Source of the DNA: Microbacter margulisiae
GTDB taxonomy: Bacteria; Bacteroidota; Bacteroidia; Bacteroidales; Paludibacteraceae
Reading direction: 5' to 3'
Assembly (NCBI RefSeq): GCF_014192515.1
Contig: NZ_JACHYB010000001.1
Coordinates: forward strand, 1,054,001 to 1,118,000
Length of the DNA: 64,000 nucleotides
This document shows, one piece after another, positions 38,062 through 47,959 of this stretch. The number at the start of each line of letters is the position of its first letter. The first letter of the stretch is position 1. The notes below the pieces were generated by a model that had not been told where the DNA came from, ran no database searches, and worked only from the letters and a program-made list of their open reading frames with translations. The position numbers and the translations under genes were made by a program.

Positions 38062-38925
38062 TTAGTGTAGTTTGTCGAATAACTCCATCAATTTTTCCAG
38101 TTCTTCATCCGAGCGGAATGAAAGGGTAATTTTCCCCTTCCCTTTATCGTTGCAAATGAATTTCACGGGAACGCCGAAGTGTTCTTTCAATTGTTTCTCA
38201 ATCTGGACATGCTCTTTTGGAATCGGATGTTGATTTTTTGTCTCATTATCGCGTACTTCGTCAATATTACGTACCAGTTCCTCAACTTTCCGAACAGACA
38301 AATGGTTTTTAATAATTTGCTCATAAATACCTAACTGTCTTGCAGGATCATCTATCGTGATAATAGCACGCGCATGTCCCATATCAATTTGCTTATCCTT
38401 GATAGCCATTTGAATTTCGGCCGGTAATCTTAAAAGCCGCAGGTAATTGGCTACAGTTGCACGCTTTTTGCCAACCCTTTCGCTGAGGCGCTCCTGTGTC
38501 ATTTTATATTCTTCCTGCAATCGTTGGAACGTGAGCGCAATTTCGATAGCGTTTAAATCTTCGCGCTGAAGATTCTCGATCAGAGCCATTTCCACAACCA
38601 GATCGTCATCAGCCGTTTTGATATATGCAGGAATTGTTGTTAATCCTACCCGTTTTGAAGCCCGGTAGCGTCGTTCTCCTGCAATAATTTCGTAGTTATC
38701 CTCGTCAATTTTACGTAGGGTAATCGGCTGAATAATACCAATCTCTTTAATGGAAGCTGCCAATTCGGCTAAGGCTTCTTCATCAAAATGCGTACGGGGT
38801 TGGTGCGGATTCGGATGAATTTTGTGAATCTCGATTTCATTAATTGACGAAGAGCCGCTTGTGGAAATCGGCTCTGCATCAATGAGTGCGCTTAATCCAC
38901 GACCCAAAGCATGTTTTTGTACCAT
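38062..38925 (-). CDS. parB: Chromosome-partitioning protein ParB
   Basis: 287-residue centromere-binding CTPase. The N-terminal tail KHALGRGLSALI stimulates ParA ATPase in relatives. The ParB/Srx domain has PNPHQPRTHFDEEALAELA and the CTP-binding GERRYRAS; ENLQREDLNAIE follows. The central helix-turn-helix is KMTQERLSERVGKKRATVANYLRLLRLP (about 135-162). The C-terminal dimer domain ends in a short acidic segment. No parS site was recognised in the window. Gap to parA is 8 bases. Confidence 0.96.
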   Translation of the reverse strand: MVQKHALGRGLSALIDAEPISTSGSSSINEIEIHKIHPNPHQPRTHFDEEALAELAASIKEIGIIQPITLRKIDEDNYEIIAGERRYRASKRVGLTTIPAYIKTADDDLVVEMALIENLQREDLNAIEIALTFQRLQEEYKMTQERLSERVGKKRATVANYLRLLRLPAEIQMAIKDKQIDMGHARAIITIDDPARQLGIYEQIIKNHLSVRKVEELVRNIDEVRDNETKNQHPIPKEHVQIEKQLKEHFGVPVKFICNDKGKGKITLSFRSDEELEKLMELFDKLH

Positions 38926-38933
38926 AGTATTTT

Positions 38934-39722
38934 TTATTTTTTACTTTCTGTTGATGGTATTGGGTTTTTGCTAATCAATTCCTTCGCTAAATCCATATAA
39001 TTTTGTGTTCCCTTCGACTCTTTATCGTAAAGAATGGCCGGTTTCCCATGGCTTGGCGCTTCGCTTAATTTTACATTACGCTGAATTACCGTTGAGAATA
39101 CCAAGCTACCGAAATGTTTTTGTACCTCCTGATATACCTGATTTGCCAAACGCAACCGATTGTCGTACATGGTGAGAAGCAATCCTTCGATAGCCAGTTC
39201 AGGATTAAGTCTGGTCTTAATTATTTTTATGGTATTCAATAATTTACTGATTCCTTCCAACGCAAAATATTCGCATTGAACAGGAATAATAACCGAATCA
39301 GAAGCTGTTAAAGCATTCACAGTAATAAGGCCTAATGATGGAAGACAATCGATTAATACATAATCGTAGTTATCTTTCAGTGGTTGAAGTTGACGACGCA
39401 TAATTTTTTCCCGTTCGTCTATTTCGAGCATTTCTATCTCAGCCCCCACCAAATCAATATGTGAAGGGATGATAGATAAGTTTGGAATATCGGTTTCAAG
39501 AATGGCTTCGTTGGGACTAATTTCTTCCACAAGGCATTCATATATGCTATTTTTCACGGAACGCACATCAATGCCCAATCCAGAAGAAGCGTTGGCCTGA
39601 GGATCGGCATCCACCAATAACACTTTTTTATTCAGTGTTGCTAAAGATGCTGCCAAATTAATAGCGGTAGTTGTTTTACCTACACCACCCTTTTGATTTG
39701 CTAATGCAATGATTTTCCCCAT
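38934..39722 (-). CDS. parA: Chromosome-partitioning ATPase ParA (Soj)
   Basis: 262-residue deviant Walker ATPase. Deviant Walker A KGGVGKTTTA at 11-20, VDADPQANASSGLG, Walker B-like VLIDCLPSLGLIT, and PVQCEYFALEGISKLL are all typical of chromosomal ParA. First gene of parA-parB-DUF5683-mltD, 30 bases after the GT9 gene. Presence on a segment with rRNA and many housekeeping genes indicates the chromosomal system rather than a plasmid one. Confidence 0.96.
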   Translation of the reverse strand: MGKIIALANQKGGVGKTTTAINLAASLATLNKKVLLVDADPQANASSGLGIDVRSVKNSIYECLVEEISPNEAILETDIPNLSIIPSHIDLVGAEIEMLEIDEREKIMRRQLQPLKDNYDYVLIDCLPSLGLITVNALTASDSVIIPVQCEYFALEGISKLLNTIKIIKTRLNPELAIEGLLLTMYDNRLRLANQVYQEVQKHFGSLVFSTVIQRNVKLSEAPSHGKPAILYDKESKGTQNYMDLAKELISKNPIPSTESKK

Positions 39723-39752
39723 AATTATTGTTTAATATTCAATCTTACATCA

Positions 39753-40802
39753 CTATGTTAAAGAAGATTCTTTCTTTGTTTGTAGCATTCGATTCATTTT
39801 TTGAATAATATATCCTGAATCAATCCTTTCCAAACATTCGTACGTACCAAACCGACATGGTTTATTTCCAAAAACAGAACATGGCCGACAGGCCAAATCA
39901 AGCTGAATGGAGGTATCTTCCAATTGATGAAATCCATAAAACCCAGCATAAGGATGTGTTGCCCCCCAAACGGAAAGCACCGGCACCGCAGCTAAAGAAG
40001 CCAGATGCATATTGGCTGAGTCCATGGTCAGCATCATATCCAACCGTTTCATCAACATCACTTCTTCATCTATTTCAAAACGATTGGCAACAGAAATCAC
40101 ATTTATATATTGATTTGTCCATTCCTGCATTTTCGATCCTTCCGTTTTTCCTGCTCCAAACAGAAATACTGTTGTATTTTCCTGCTCACTAAAATGTGCT
40201 ATGATTTCTTCTATTGTCTTAAGGGGCAATTGTTTTCCTTTGTGTTGGGCAAACGGTGCAATACCTATCCAATCTCCATGTTTTGCTCCAAACAGAGCAT
40301 TTAATTCCCGGTCTATCGGTTTTGAAGATATACTGAACGCATATTTATCCAGATTTACTTTTTGTAATCCCAATTTTTCAAATACCATCTGATATCTTTC
40401 AATTGTCGGTGTCAAAGGGGCTGAATGTTGAAATCCGTTTTTTGTCAGCAGTCGTTTTTCATGACGTCCTTTATGAATCGACACAACCTTTTTCCCAGTT
40501 ATCCGGAAAAACAAACGAAGCTCTTTGGTACGCAGTACATCATGTAAATCAACCAAAGCATCAATATGCAGGCGTTGCAATTCCCGAAATAATCTGAAGG
40601 CTCCTAACCAACCTTTATGTTGACCTTTTTTGTCGAAAGCAATAAATGTCAGGTTGGGTATTTCGCGAAACAAAGGGACAACCATTGGCATGGAAATCAT
40701 ATAAAAATGATGTTCAGGATGTTGTATTGCCATCTGACGCACCACGGGAATAGAGATTGCCACATCTCCTAAAGCCGAAAATCGTGTCACTGCTATTTGC
40801 AC
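39753..40802 (-). CDS. Glycosyltransferase family 9 (heptosyltransferase-like)
   Basis: 349-residue GT9 enzyme, probably adding ADP-heptose to the LPS core on the cytoplasmic face. Seen: FSALGDVAISIPVVRQM at the N-terminus, IGIAPFAQHKGKQLPL in the middle, and the donor-binding LTMDSANMHLASLAAVPVLSVWGATHP. PCSVFGNKPCRFGTYEC near the end is the usual Cys-rich tail of the family. It is 89 bases downstream of a DUF4254 gene, a partner commonly seen with GT9 genes in Bacteroidota, and directly upstream of parA. Confidence 0.92.
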   Translation of the reverse strand: MQIAVTRFSALGDVAISIPVVRQMAIQHPEHHFYMISMPMVVPLFREIPNLTFIAFDKKGQHKGWLGAFRLFRELQRLHIDALVDLHDVLRTKELRLFFRITGKKVVSIHKGRHEKRLLTKNGFQHSAPLTPTIERYQMVFEKLGLQKVNLDKYAFSISSKPIDRELNALFGAKHGDWIGIAPFAQHKGKQLPLKTIEEIIAHFSEQENTTVFLFGAGKTEGSKMQEWTNQYINVISVANRFEIDEEVMLMKRLDMMLTMDSANMHLASLAAVPVLSVWGATHPYAGFYGFHQLEDTSIQLDLACRPCSVFGNKPCRFGTYECLERIDSGYIIQKMNRMLQTKKESSLT

Positions 40803-40891
40803 TACATGAACTTTTTATAATGACAAACGAACTTGAAAGTAGACCGTTAATTTGTTGTGTAGAGTTCTTTCAAATGGCTTTTAATTTGCGT

Positions 40892-41497
40892 TTATTTATT
40901 GCTACGATATAATACAGGATTGAGTGCCGGATCGTTATACATCTTCATTTGTTTGTACACTTTCATCCACTTACTACCTTGCTCAATATCAGACAGCAAC
41001 TGATCAATAGCTGTGGATAAATCCGCTTTTTGCTCCAGTAATATATTTAACTTATTGACACATGCCTGACGGTGTTCCGGAGTAGCTTCGGGGCGTTCCG
41101 TTTCCTGTTTCATGTGATAAATTTTCAGAATCAGAATCGACAGACGGTCGATTGCCCAAGCAGGACTTTCGGTATTAATAGTCGCATCTGTAGCTCTCGT
41201 AACATTGATATATTTCTGCCAGAAATAAGAATCAATCATTTCTACGAGATCAGTTCTGTCCTGATTAGATTTATCAATACGGCGTTTAATTGCCAATGCT
41301 TCCACCGGATCAATTTCAGGATTACGAATGATATCTTCAAGATGCCATTGCACAGCATCAATCCAGTTTTTACGAAACAGATAATACTCAATGGTCTGAT
41401 CAGGATAGACCGAAGGCATTACGGCATCCACATCATCTGTGTCATGATATTTAGACGTAGAAGCTTCAAAAATTTCGGAGCAAAGTTGACTAAACAT
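40892..41497 (-). CDS. DUF4254 domain protein
   Basis: 201-residue helical cytoplasmic protein without signal or membrane segment. Characteristic segments are YHDTDDVDAVMPSVYP, LFRKNWIDAVQWHLEDIIRNPEIDP (residues about 40-65), RRIDKSNQDRTDLVEMID and ESPAWAIDRLSILILKIYHM. These fit DUF4254, a Bacteroidota family of unknown function that accompanies GT9 heptosyltransferases. A role in LPS core synthesis is inferred only from that pairing. Confidence 0.85.
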   Translation of the reverse strand: MFSQLCSEIFEASTSKYHDTDDVDAVMPSVYPDQTIEYYLFRKNWIDAVQWHLEDIIRNPEIDPVEALAIKRRIDKSNQDRTDLVEMIDSYFWQKYINVTRATDATINTESPAWAIDRLSILILKIYHMKQETERPEATPEHRQACVNKLNILLEQKADLSTAIDQLLSDIEQGSKWMKVYKQMKMYNDPALNPVLYRSNK

Positions 41498-41558
41498 AGA
41501 TATACTTCAACAGCAATAATTTTGTTTCGACGATTATTCTCTAAATAAATGGTCCGGA

Positions 41559-42977
41559 TTAATATTTATAATGTTCCGGTTTATATGGACCTTCTTGGGG
41601 AACTCCGATGTATGCTGCTTGTTCCGGAGTTAGTTCGGTTAGTCTTACCCCAAGTTTTTCAAGGTGTAAGCGTGCTACTTCTTCGTCAAGTTTTTTCGGC
41701 AAAAGGTAAACATTGACATCATAGTCATGCGTGAACAACTCAATCTGTGCCAGCGTTTGATTGGAAAATGAATTACTCATGACAAATGATGGGTGTCCTG
41801 TCGCACAACCCAGATTGACTAAACGTCCGTCAGCCAGCAAAAGAATAAAATGCCCGTCAGGAAATATATATTTATCCACCTGTGGTTTAATATTTTCTTT
41901 TACAATGCCCGGATAAGATTTTAATCTGTCAACCTGTATCTCATTGTCAAAGTGCCCTATGTTGCAAACAATAGCACCACTTTTCATTTTTTCCATATGC
42001 TCCATACGGATAATATCCTTGTTCCCCGTTGTTGTAACATAAATATCACCTTCCGGTAATGCGTCTTCCACCGTAGCCACCTGAAAACCTTCCATGGCAG
42101 CCTGAAGCGCACAAATCGGATCAATTTCCGTAACAATGACGCGTGCTCCATATGAACGCATCGAATGAGCTGATCCTTTACCGACATCACCATATCCGCA
42201 AACTACCACTACTTTTCCTGCCAACATGATATCAGTTGCACGTTTGATGCCGTCTGCCAATGATTCGCGGCAACCATAGAGATTGTCAAATTTCGATTTG
42301 GTGACAGAATCATTTACATTGAACGCCGGAAATAATAGTTTTCCTTCTTCGAGCATTTGGTAGAGACGATGTACACCGGTTGTGGTTTCTTCTGAAACAC
42401 CTTTGATATCGGGGACCATACGTGTCCAGAATGTATTGTTTTCGTTCAATATATTTTTAAGAATGGATAAAAGTTGCACTTCATCTTCGCCATGAGCGTG
42501 ATAATCGAGAACTGAGCTGTTTTTTTCACTATCCAACCCTTTATGTATCATTAATGTGGCATCACCGCCATCATCAACGATCAGGTTTGGTCCTTTGTTT
42601 CCTTCAAAGGTCAAAGCTTGCAAGGTACACCACCAATATTCTTCCAATGTTTCTCCTTTCCAGGCAAAAACGGGAATTCCGGCTGCTGCAATTGCTGCCG
42701 CTGCGTGGTCTTGTGTCGAATAAATATTACAGCTTGCCCAACGAACTTCTGCGCCCAGTTCAACCAAAGTTTCAATTAAAACGGCTGTTTGTATGGTCAT
42801 ATGCAACGATCCTGTGATACGTGCATCTTTGAGAGGTTTTTGCAATCCATATTTATGTCTTAGTGCCATCAATCCCGGCATCTCTTTTTCGGCAAGTATG
42901 ATTTCTTTACGGCCAAAATCGGCCAGGCTTATATCAGCAACTTTGTATGGCAACTTTGAAAATAATGGCATGGTCAT
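41559..42977 (-). CDS. ahcY: Adenosylhomocysteinase
   Basis: 472-residue NAD-dependent enzyme that splits S-adenosylhomocysteine into adenosine and homocysteine, completing the activated-methyl cycle. Seen: [67 protein letters not shown] with the catalytic Lys/Asp, the NAD loop [16 protein letters not shown], and the C-terminal [10 protein letters not shown]. The long form with the extra insertion is typical of most bacteria. The start could be 42977 or the Met two codons later. No SAH riboswitch was seen in the leader. Confidence 0.97.
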   Translation of the reverse strand: MTMPLFSKLPYKVADISLADFGRKEIILAEKEMPGLMALRHKYGLQKPLKDARITGSLHMTIQTAVLIETLVELGAEVRWASCNIYSTQDHAAAAIAAAGIPVFAWKGETLEEYWWCTLQALTFEGNKGPNLIVDDGGDATLMIHKGLDSEKNSSVLDYHAHGEDEVQLLSILKNILNENNTFWTRMVPDIKGVSEETTTGVHRLYQMLEEGKLLFPAFNVNDSVTKSKFDNLYGCRESLADGIKRATDIMLAGKVVVVCGYGDVGKGSAHSMRSYGARVIVTEIDPICALQAAMEGFQVATVEDALPEGDIYVTTTGNKDIIRMEHMEKMKSGAIVCNIGHFDNEIQVDRLKSYPGIVKENIKPQVDKYIFPDGHFILLLADGRLVNLGCATGHPSFVMSNSFSNQTLAQIELFTHDYDVNVYLLPKKLDEEVARLHLEKLGVRLTELTPEQAAYIGVPQEGPYKPEHYKY

Positions 42978-43031
42978 AGCAATTCTTTTTTATTGAGTAT
43001 ATTATGATTACTATAAATTGTTTTCGTGGGA

Positions 43032-43039
43032 CAAAGATA
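43032..43039 (-). promoter_or_regulatory. Probable -7 box of ahcY
   Basis: TATCTTTG on the minus strand, about 55 bases upstream of the ahcY start; the -33 element is unclear. Confidence 0.5.
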
Positions 43040-43127
43040 GTTTTTATTTTTCAAAGTGAAGGATGGTGTTTGGCAAATTTTGCATCATCACAACCCGGGA
43101 GATATCCGTTTTTTACATCAATTTGTA

Positions 43128-43159
43128 TTTGTGATTTCAACGGTAAAGTTCTACTTTTG
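43128..43159 (+). promoter_or_regulatory. Bacteroidetes-type promoter of the Yip1-smpB operon
   Basis: TTTG (43128-43131), 20 bases, TACTTTTG (43152-43159), 26 bases before the start codon of the Yip1-like gene. Confidence 0.8.
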
Positions 43160-43185
43160 CAGTCATTAAAAAGCAGGTAAAACTT

Positions 43186-43749
43186 ATGCTGAAAGTGATT
43201 TATAAAAAATTGGTCTTGCTGCTGACAAAACCTGAAATTGCATGGGGTGAATTTTTGTCAGAAGGACGCGTTAAAGAGAATGTAATCAACAAGTTCTGTT
43301 ACCCTTTAATGTCAATTGCCGCTGGCATTTTTTTAGTATCTAACCTTGTGTTTCACCACACTTCAATCCATGCTGTCATCATCCGAAGTTTGATCTATTT
43401 TGTGACATTATTCAGCTCTTTTTATATCGTTCGTTATGCTTTATCTTATTTATTAGTTAAACGATATGAAATTACAGCGTCTAAAGATCAGCTCACTTTG
43501 GTAACCGGTTACTCTTTCTCAATCGTTTATCTCCTTTATATCATGATGGCGTTCTCTTCAAGTTTCTTTTTTCTGTGGGTCTTTTTCCTGTATACCCCTT
43601 ACCTGATTTGGATTGCCGCTGATGTATTGTTTGATATAAAACCGGAGGCACGTGGAATGTTGGTTATCGGCCTCAGTGCTTTAATTGCCGGCGTTCCATG
43701 GTTTATTAATCTGATCTTTAATGGTCTATTTTTGTCGCACCTCACATAA
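43186..43749 (+). CDS. Yip1-like integral membrane protein
   Basis: 187-residue protein with five hydrophobic segments (about 42-58, 63-85, 104-125, 127-145 and 155-180) after a cytoplasmic start that contains the KPEIAWGEFLSEG motif seen in bacterial Yip1-domain proteins (typically P-x-x-W). The bacterial function is unknown. First gene of a short operon: smpB follows after 6 bases. The promoter immediately upstream supports this start. Confidence 0.75.
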   Translation: MLKVIYKKLVLLLTKPEIAWGEFLSEGRVKENVINKFCYPLMSIAAGIFLVSNLVFHHTSIHAVIIRSLIYFVTLFSSFYIVRYALSYLLVKRYEITASKDQLTLVTGYSFSIVYLLYIMMAFSSSFFFLWVFFLYTPYLIWIAADVLFDIKPEARGMLVIGLSALIAGVPWFINLIFNGLFLSHLT

Positions 43750-43755
43750 TTAAAT

Positions 43756-44211
43756 ATGCACCGTGCTTCGTCGATTCTCATCAAAAACAGACGCGCCACA
43801 TTTGACTATGAATTGTTGGAACGTTATATTGCAGGCATCCAGCTCTACGGTACTGAGATCAAATCAATCCGTGAAGGGAAGGCTGGATTATCAGATGCTT
43901 ACGGCATAATGTTGCAGGGAGAGTTATGGATTAAAAACATGCACATAGCCGAATATGCTTTCGGTAATTTCGCTAATCATGACGTACGTCGCGACCGCAA
44001 GCTCTTGCTGACCAAAAGAGAATTGGCAAAGATAACACGTGCGACAAAGGAAACCGGGTTTACAATTATTCCGGTCAAACTGTTTATCAATGACCGTGGT
44101 TTGGCTAAACTGGAAATAGCTATTGCCCGTGGAAAAAAGAGTTATGACAAACGTCAGTCGCTAAGGGAAAAAGAGGATAAGCGGCAAATGGATCGAATGA
44201 TGAAGCATTAA
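43756..44211 (+). CDS. smpB: SsrA-binding protein SmpB
   Basis: 151-residue partner of tmRNA in rescue of stalled ribosomes. Seen: [36 protein letters not shown] (residues 5-40, partly shown in families as NRKA..Y), [18 protein letters not shown], and the basic C-terminal tail [21 protein letters not shown] that enters the mRNA channel. Length normal. No ssrA gene is in the window. Confidence 0.97.
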   Translation: MHRASSILIKNRRATFDYELLERYIAGIQLYGTEIKSIREGKAGLSDAYGIMLQGELWIKNMHIAEYAFGNFANHDVRRDRKLLLTKRELAKITRATKETGFTIIPVKLFINDRGLAKLEIAIARGKKSYDKRQSLREKEDKRQMDRMMKH

Positions 44212-44282
44212 TATCGACTGATTATCACTAGTTGCTATTGCGCTTCCTTATCAATATAGTTGTTCAATTAAAAAATAAAGAG

Positions 44283-45482
44283 ATGCCAAAGATTTCAGGA
44301 AGAGGTTTTGCAATGCCTCAATCTCCCATTCGAAAATTAGCTCCGCTGGCTGATAAAGCCAAGGCAAGGGGTGTTAAAGTGTATCACCTCAATATTGGAC
44401 AACCTGATGTGGCGACACCGCCCATTGCTCTTGAAGCGCTGAAAAATATCAACCTGAAAATATTTGAATACTCTCCCAGCGACGGCTTGTTGAGTTTGCG
44501 GCAAAAACTGGTGCAATATTATGCCAAGTTTAATATTAATGTTGCCGTCGAAGATATTATCATCACAGCAGGAGGTTCTGAAGCTGTAAATATAGCTTTC
44601 CTATCATGCCTTGATCCTGATGACGAGATTATTGTCCCTGAACCCGCATATGCCAATTATACAGCTTTTGCCATTGGGAGCGGAGCAATAGTTCGGCCTG
44701 TCGTATCGTCCATTGATGAAGGATTCCGGTTGCCTTCGATTGATAAATTTGAGGAATTGATTACTCCCCGCACAAAAGGGATCATGATTTGTAATCCGAA
44801 TAATCCGACCGGTTACCTGTATACTCATTCAGAACTAAATAAGATTCGTGATTTGATCAAGAAATACGATCTGTTCCTTTTTTCTGATGAAGTTTACCGT
44901 GAATTTTGTTATACCGGCGCTCCTTATATCTCAGCTTTTCATTTAAAAGGAATCGAACATAACGTGGTTCTGATTGATTCATTTTCCAAACGATATAGTG
45001 AAACAGGGTTACGTGTTGGTGCGTTAGTAACCAAAAATGAAGAGGTTAAGCGTAGTGCCATCAAGTTTTGCCAGGCACGTCTAAGTCCGCCACTTATCGG
45101 ACAAATGATAGCTGAAGCTTCATTGGATACTCCGGAAGAATATATGCTGGACGTTTATAATGAATATGTGGAACGCCGGAAGTTTATGATTGATGAGCTG
45201 AATCGTATTCCCGGCGTTTATTCTCCTATCCCAATGGGAGCATTTTATACAGTAGCACGTTTACCTATTGATGATTCTGACCGGTTTTGCGAGTGGCTGT
45301 TATCTGATTTTCAATATGAAGGGCAAACCATTATGATGGCGCCTGCTTCAGGATTTTACACCAACAAAGGCGTTGGCCGGAATGAAGTACGTCTGGCGTA
45401 TGTTTTAAATATTGAAGAATTGGCTAAAGCAATGCAGATACTTAGGGTTGCTCTCGAACAATATCCTCACCGTACGATCTAA
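44283..45482 (+). CDS. PLP-dependent aminotransferase (class I, AspC-like)
   Basis: 399-residue fold-type I aminotransferase. Seen: LNIGQPDVATPP, ITAGGSEAVNIAF, EPAYANYTAF, ICNPNNPTGYLYT, FSDEVYREFCY, the PLP-binding Lys in IDSFSKRYSETGLRVG, and NEVRLAYVLN with the substrate-binding Arg. The frame is open from 44232, but MPKISGRGFAMPQSPIRKL at 44283 is the family start and follows an A-rich leader. The amino-acid substrate is not decided; aspartate or a hydrophobic amino acid are the usual ones. Confidence 0.92.
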   Translation: MPKISGRGFAMPQSPIRKLAPLADKAKARGVKVYHLNIGQPDVATPPIALEALKNINLKIFEYSPSDGLLSLRQKLVQYYAKFNINVAVEDIIITAGGSEAVNIAFLSCLDPDDEIIVPEPAYANYTAFAIGSGAIVRPVVSSIDEGFRLPSIDKFEELITPRTKGIMICNPNNPTGYLYTHSELNKIRDLIKKYDLFLFSDEVYREFCYTGAPYISAFHLKGIEHNVVLIDSFSKRYSETGLRVGALVTKNEEVKRSAIKFCQARLSPPLIGQMIAEASLDTPEEYMLDVYNEYVERRKFMIDELNRIPGVYSPIPMGAFYTVARLPIDDSDRFCEWLLSDFQYEGQTIMMAPASGFYTNKGVGRNEVRLAYVLNIEELAKAMQILRVALEQYPHRTI

Positions 45483-45524
45483 GTTGATTTTCGTATCATT
45501 TATATTGCTTAATGAATTGATGTT

Positions 45525-46769
45525 TTGAACCTTCCTTATTTTATAGCAAAACGTATTCATTTTACTGACGATGGTAAACGCCGCGTTTCCCGTCCTGCAG
45601 TACGTATTGCCACAATTGGTATTGCTGTAGGCTTGTTAGTAATGATGCTTACAATTGCAATTGTCATGGGGTTCAAAAAAGAAATACGCACCAAGATTGT
45701 CGGGTTTGGATCAAGTATTCAGGTTATGCGTTTTGATAACAATTCGACGTATGAAACACGACCTATTGCTGTTTCTGACTCCATGATTGCTTCTTTAACC
45801 CATTTGCCGGGCATACGTCACGTTCAACGGGTTGCTTCAAAACCAGGGATCATTAAAACTCCGGATCAGTTTCAAGGTGTAATTTTTAAAGGAGTCGGAA
45901 GTGATTTCGATTGGCATTTCTTTCAGCAAAATATGATAAGCGGTTCCCGTTTTAAAGAACAAGATTCGCTACCATCCAATCAAGTGGTCATTTCCAAAGT
46001 TATTGCCAATAAATTAGGGTTGAAGGTTGGAAGCAGTTTTATCGCTTATTTTCTTCAGAATAGGCTTCAGGCACGTAAATTCTATGTTGCCGGTATTTAT
46101 TCGACTGACTTTGGGGATTTCGATAATCTTTATATTCTGTGCGATATTCGAATGATTCAAGCGTTGAATGACTGGCAACCTGACGAGATTAGCGAACTTG
46201 AACTTTCCATTAACAATTTTGACCAGCTTAATGCCATCAGCGATACCGTCTATTTTCATGTGGCAAATCGTGTCGACCGGAATGGTGTAGCATATTATTC
46301 CCAATCCATCAAAGATCTCAATCCCCAGCTATTCGCATGGCTTGGATTGTTTGACATGAATGTGTGGGTAATATTGATTCTGATGATGGCAGTTTCGGGG
46401 TTTGTAATAATTTCCGGTTTGTTGATTCTGATTTTGGAACGAATTCAGATGATTGGCATTCTGAAAGCATTGGGTTGCACAAACTGGGATATTCGCAAAA
46501 TATTTATTTATCATTCCGGATTTCTGATTCTAAAAGGAATGTTTTGGGGAAATCTATTGGCATTGACTTTTATTATTGTGCAGCATACCACCGGTCTGAT
46601 TCCTCTTGATCCCGCCAATTACTATGTTTCGTCTGTACCTGTAGAGTTGCGACTGGCGCCTTTCCTGCTCCTGAATATTTCTGTTTTTCTGGTCTCTATG
46701 TTCATGCTGGTGGCTCCCTCGTATCTGATAACAAAAATATCACCAGTGTCTGCTATTCGTTATGAATAG
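45525..46769 (+). CDS. FtsX-like permease of the LolC/LolE type
   Basis: 414-residue inner-membrane subunit of an ABC machine for lipoprotein release or a related MacB-like process. One transmembrane segment is near the N-terminus (about 24-50), a periplasmic domain covers 55-270, and three segments are at the C-terminus (280-305, 325-345 and 380-400). ILERIQMIGILKALGCTNWDIRKIF is the FtsX-family coupling region. The start is a TTG at 45525 (MNLPYFIAKRIHF matches the family start); the only nearby ATG ends at once. The ATPase partner is not adjacent, which is common in Bacteroidota. Confidence 0.88.
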   Translation: MNLPYFIAKRIHFTDDGKRRVSRPAVRIATIGIAVGLLVMMLTIAIVMGFKKEIRTKIVGFGSSIQVMRFDNNSTYETRPIAVSDSMIASLTHLPGIRHVQRVASKPGIIKTPDQFQGVIFKGVGSDFDWHFFQQNMISGSRFKEQDSLPSNQVVISKVIANKLGLKVGSSFIAYFLQNRLQARKFYVAGIYSTDFGDFDNLYILCDIRMIQALNDWQPDEISELELSINNFDQLNAISDTVYFHVANRVDRNGVAYYSQSIKDLNPQLFAWLGLFDMNVWVILILMMAVSGFVIISGLLILILERIQMIGILKALGCTNWDIRKIFIYHSGFLILKGMFWGNLLALTFIIVQHTTGLIPLDPANYYVSSVPVELRLAPFLLLNISVFLVSMFMLVAPSYLITKISPVSAIRYE

Positions 46770-46790
46770 ACATTGAAATTGTATGTGGAT

Positions 46791-47894
46791 ATGATGAAGG
46801 CCATTGTTCTTGTTTCAAATGATTTAGCAACCGATCACCGCGTAGAGCGGACCTGTTCTGCTTTACAAAAATGTGACTATGATGTATTGCTTGTAGGACG
46901 TTTACGCAAAAACAGCCTCCCCATGGATTCCCGTTCCTATCCGGTTCGGCGCATGCGCCTTTTTTTTGAGAAAGAGGCTCTGTTTTATGCGGAATTGAAT
47001 ATCCGTTTTTTCTTTTTTCTGCTTTTTCATAAAGCTGATTTGATTTATGTCAATGATCTGGATACTCTTTTAGCGGGTTATCTGGCTTCTAGGCTGAAAA
47101 GTAAGCGCCTAATTTATGACAGTCACGAATATTTTACCGAAGTCCCAGAGTTGCAGAAGAATTTCCTTGCGCGAAACGTGTGGCTTGCCATTGAGCGCTG
47201 GATTTTGCCCAAACTCCGGGATACTATTACCGTTAACCAGTCTATTGCGGATATGTATAACCGGGAATATCCGATTCAAATGGTAGTGGTACGCAATGTC
47301 CCGATGGCAAAAAAAATACGTTCATTATCAAGAGTTGATTTAGAACTTCCCCAAGATAAATTTCTTATTATTCTTCAGGGGGCAATAAATATGGATCGTG
47401 GCGGAGAAGAGCTGATTGCAGCCATGCAGGAAGTAAACGCTTTTTTGTTAATCATCGGAGAAGGAGATGCAATGCCACAATTAAAATACATGACAAATCA
47501 ACTTGGCCTGCATGATAAGATACGTTTCATCCCACGTCAGCCTGGAAATATACTTTTATCGTATACTGCGCTGGCTGATTTGGGTGTGAGTCTGGATAAA
47601 AACAGCAATTTAAATTATTACTACAGCCTGCCGAATAAATTGTTCGATTACATTCAGGCTGGCATTCCCGTGCTGGCTTCAAATTTACCGGAAATCGCCA
47701 AAATCGTTCAACATTATCATGTCGGTGAATTGTTTGATTCTCACGATCCTCATTTGCTCGCTGCTTCAATTAACGATTTGATACATAATCCTGAGCGGTT
47801 GCAGCGTTATCGGGAAAACAGTCGGCTTGCAGCCAAAGAATTGTGTTGGGAACGTGAAGAATCATGCCTGATCGATGTGATTCGGAGAAAATGA
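46791..47894 (+). CDS. Glycosyltransferase family 4 protein
   Basis: 367-residue GT-B enzyme. N-terminal MKAIVLVSNDLATDHRVER and DLIYVNDLDTLLAGYLASRL; the C-terminal half has LIIGEGDAMPQLKYM, the acceptor/donor hinge, and the family motif SLPNKLFDYIQAGIPVLASNLPEI (E-x7-E type region, here with GVSLDKNSNLNYYYSLPNK). It resembles GT4 proteins that build surface polysaccharide. The start is set at ATG 46791 because the upstream TTG (46773) overlaps the previous stop region. Substrate unknown. Confidence 0.87.
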   Translation: MMKAIVLVSNDLATDHRVERTCSALQKCDYDVLLVGRLRKNSLPMDSRSYPVRRMRLFFEKEALFYAELNIRFFFFLLFHKADLIYVNDLDTLLAGYLASRLKSKRLIYDSHEYFTEVPELQKNFLARNVWLAIERWILPKLRDTITVNQSIADMYNREYPIQMVVVRNVPMAKKIRSLSRVDLELPQDKFLIILQGAINMDRGGEELIAAMQEVNAFLLIIGEGDAMPQLKYMTNQLGLHDKIRFIPRQPGNILLSYTALADLGVSLDKNSNLNYYYSLPNKLFDYIQAGIPVLASNLPEIAKIVQHYHVGELFDSHDPHLLAASINDLIHNPERLQRYRENSRLAAKELCWEREESCLIDVIRRK

Positions 47895-47959
47895 CTTTAG
47901 GGAAAGCGTTACAACAAGCATCTTCCTTTTTTTCAGGCATAGATTATTCTATAGCAATA

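Noticed and set aside
42978..43185. SAH or SAM riboswitch in front of ahcY
   Set aside because: The leader is short and AT-rich with no recognisable conserved core.
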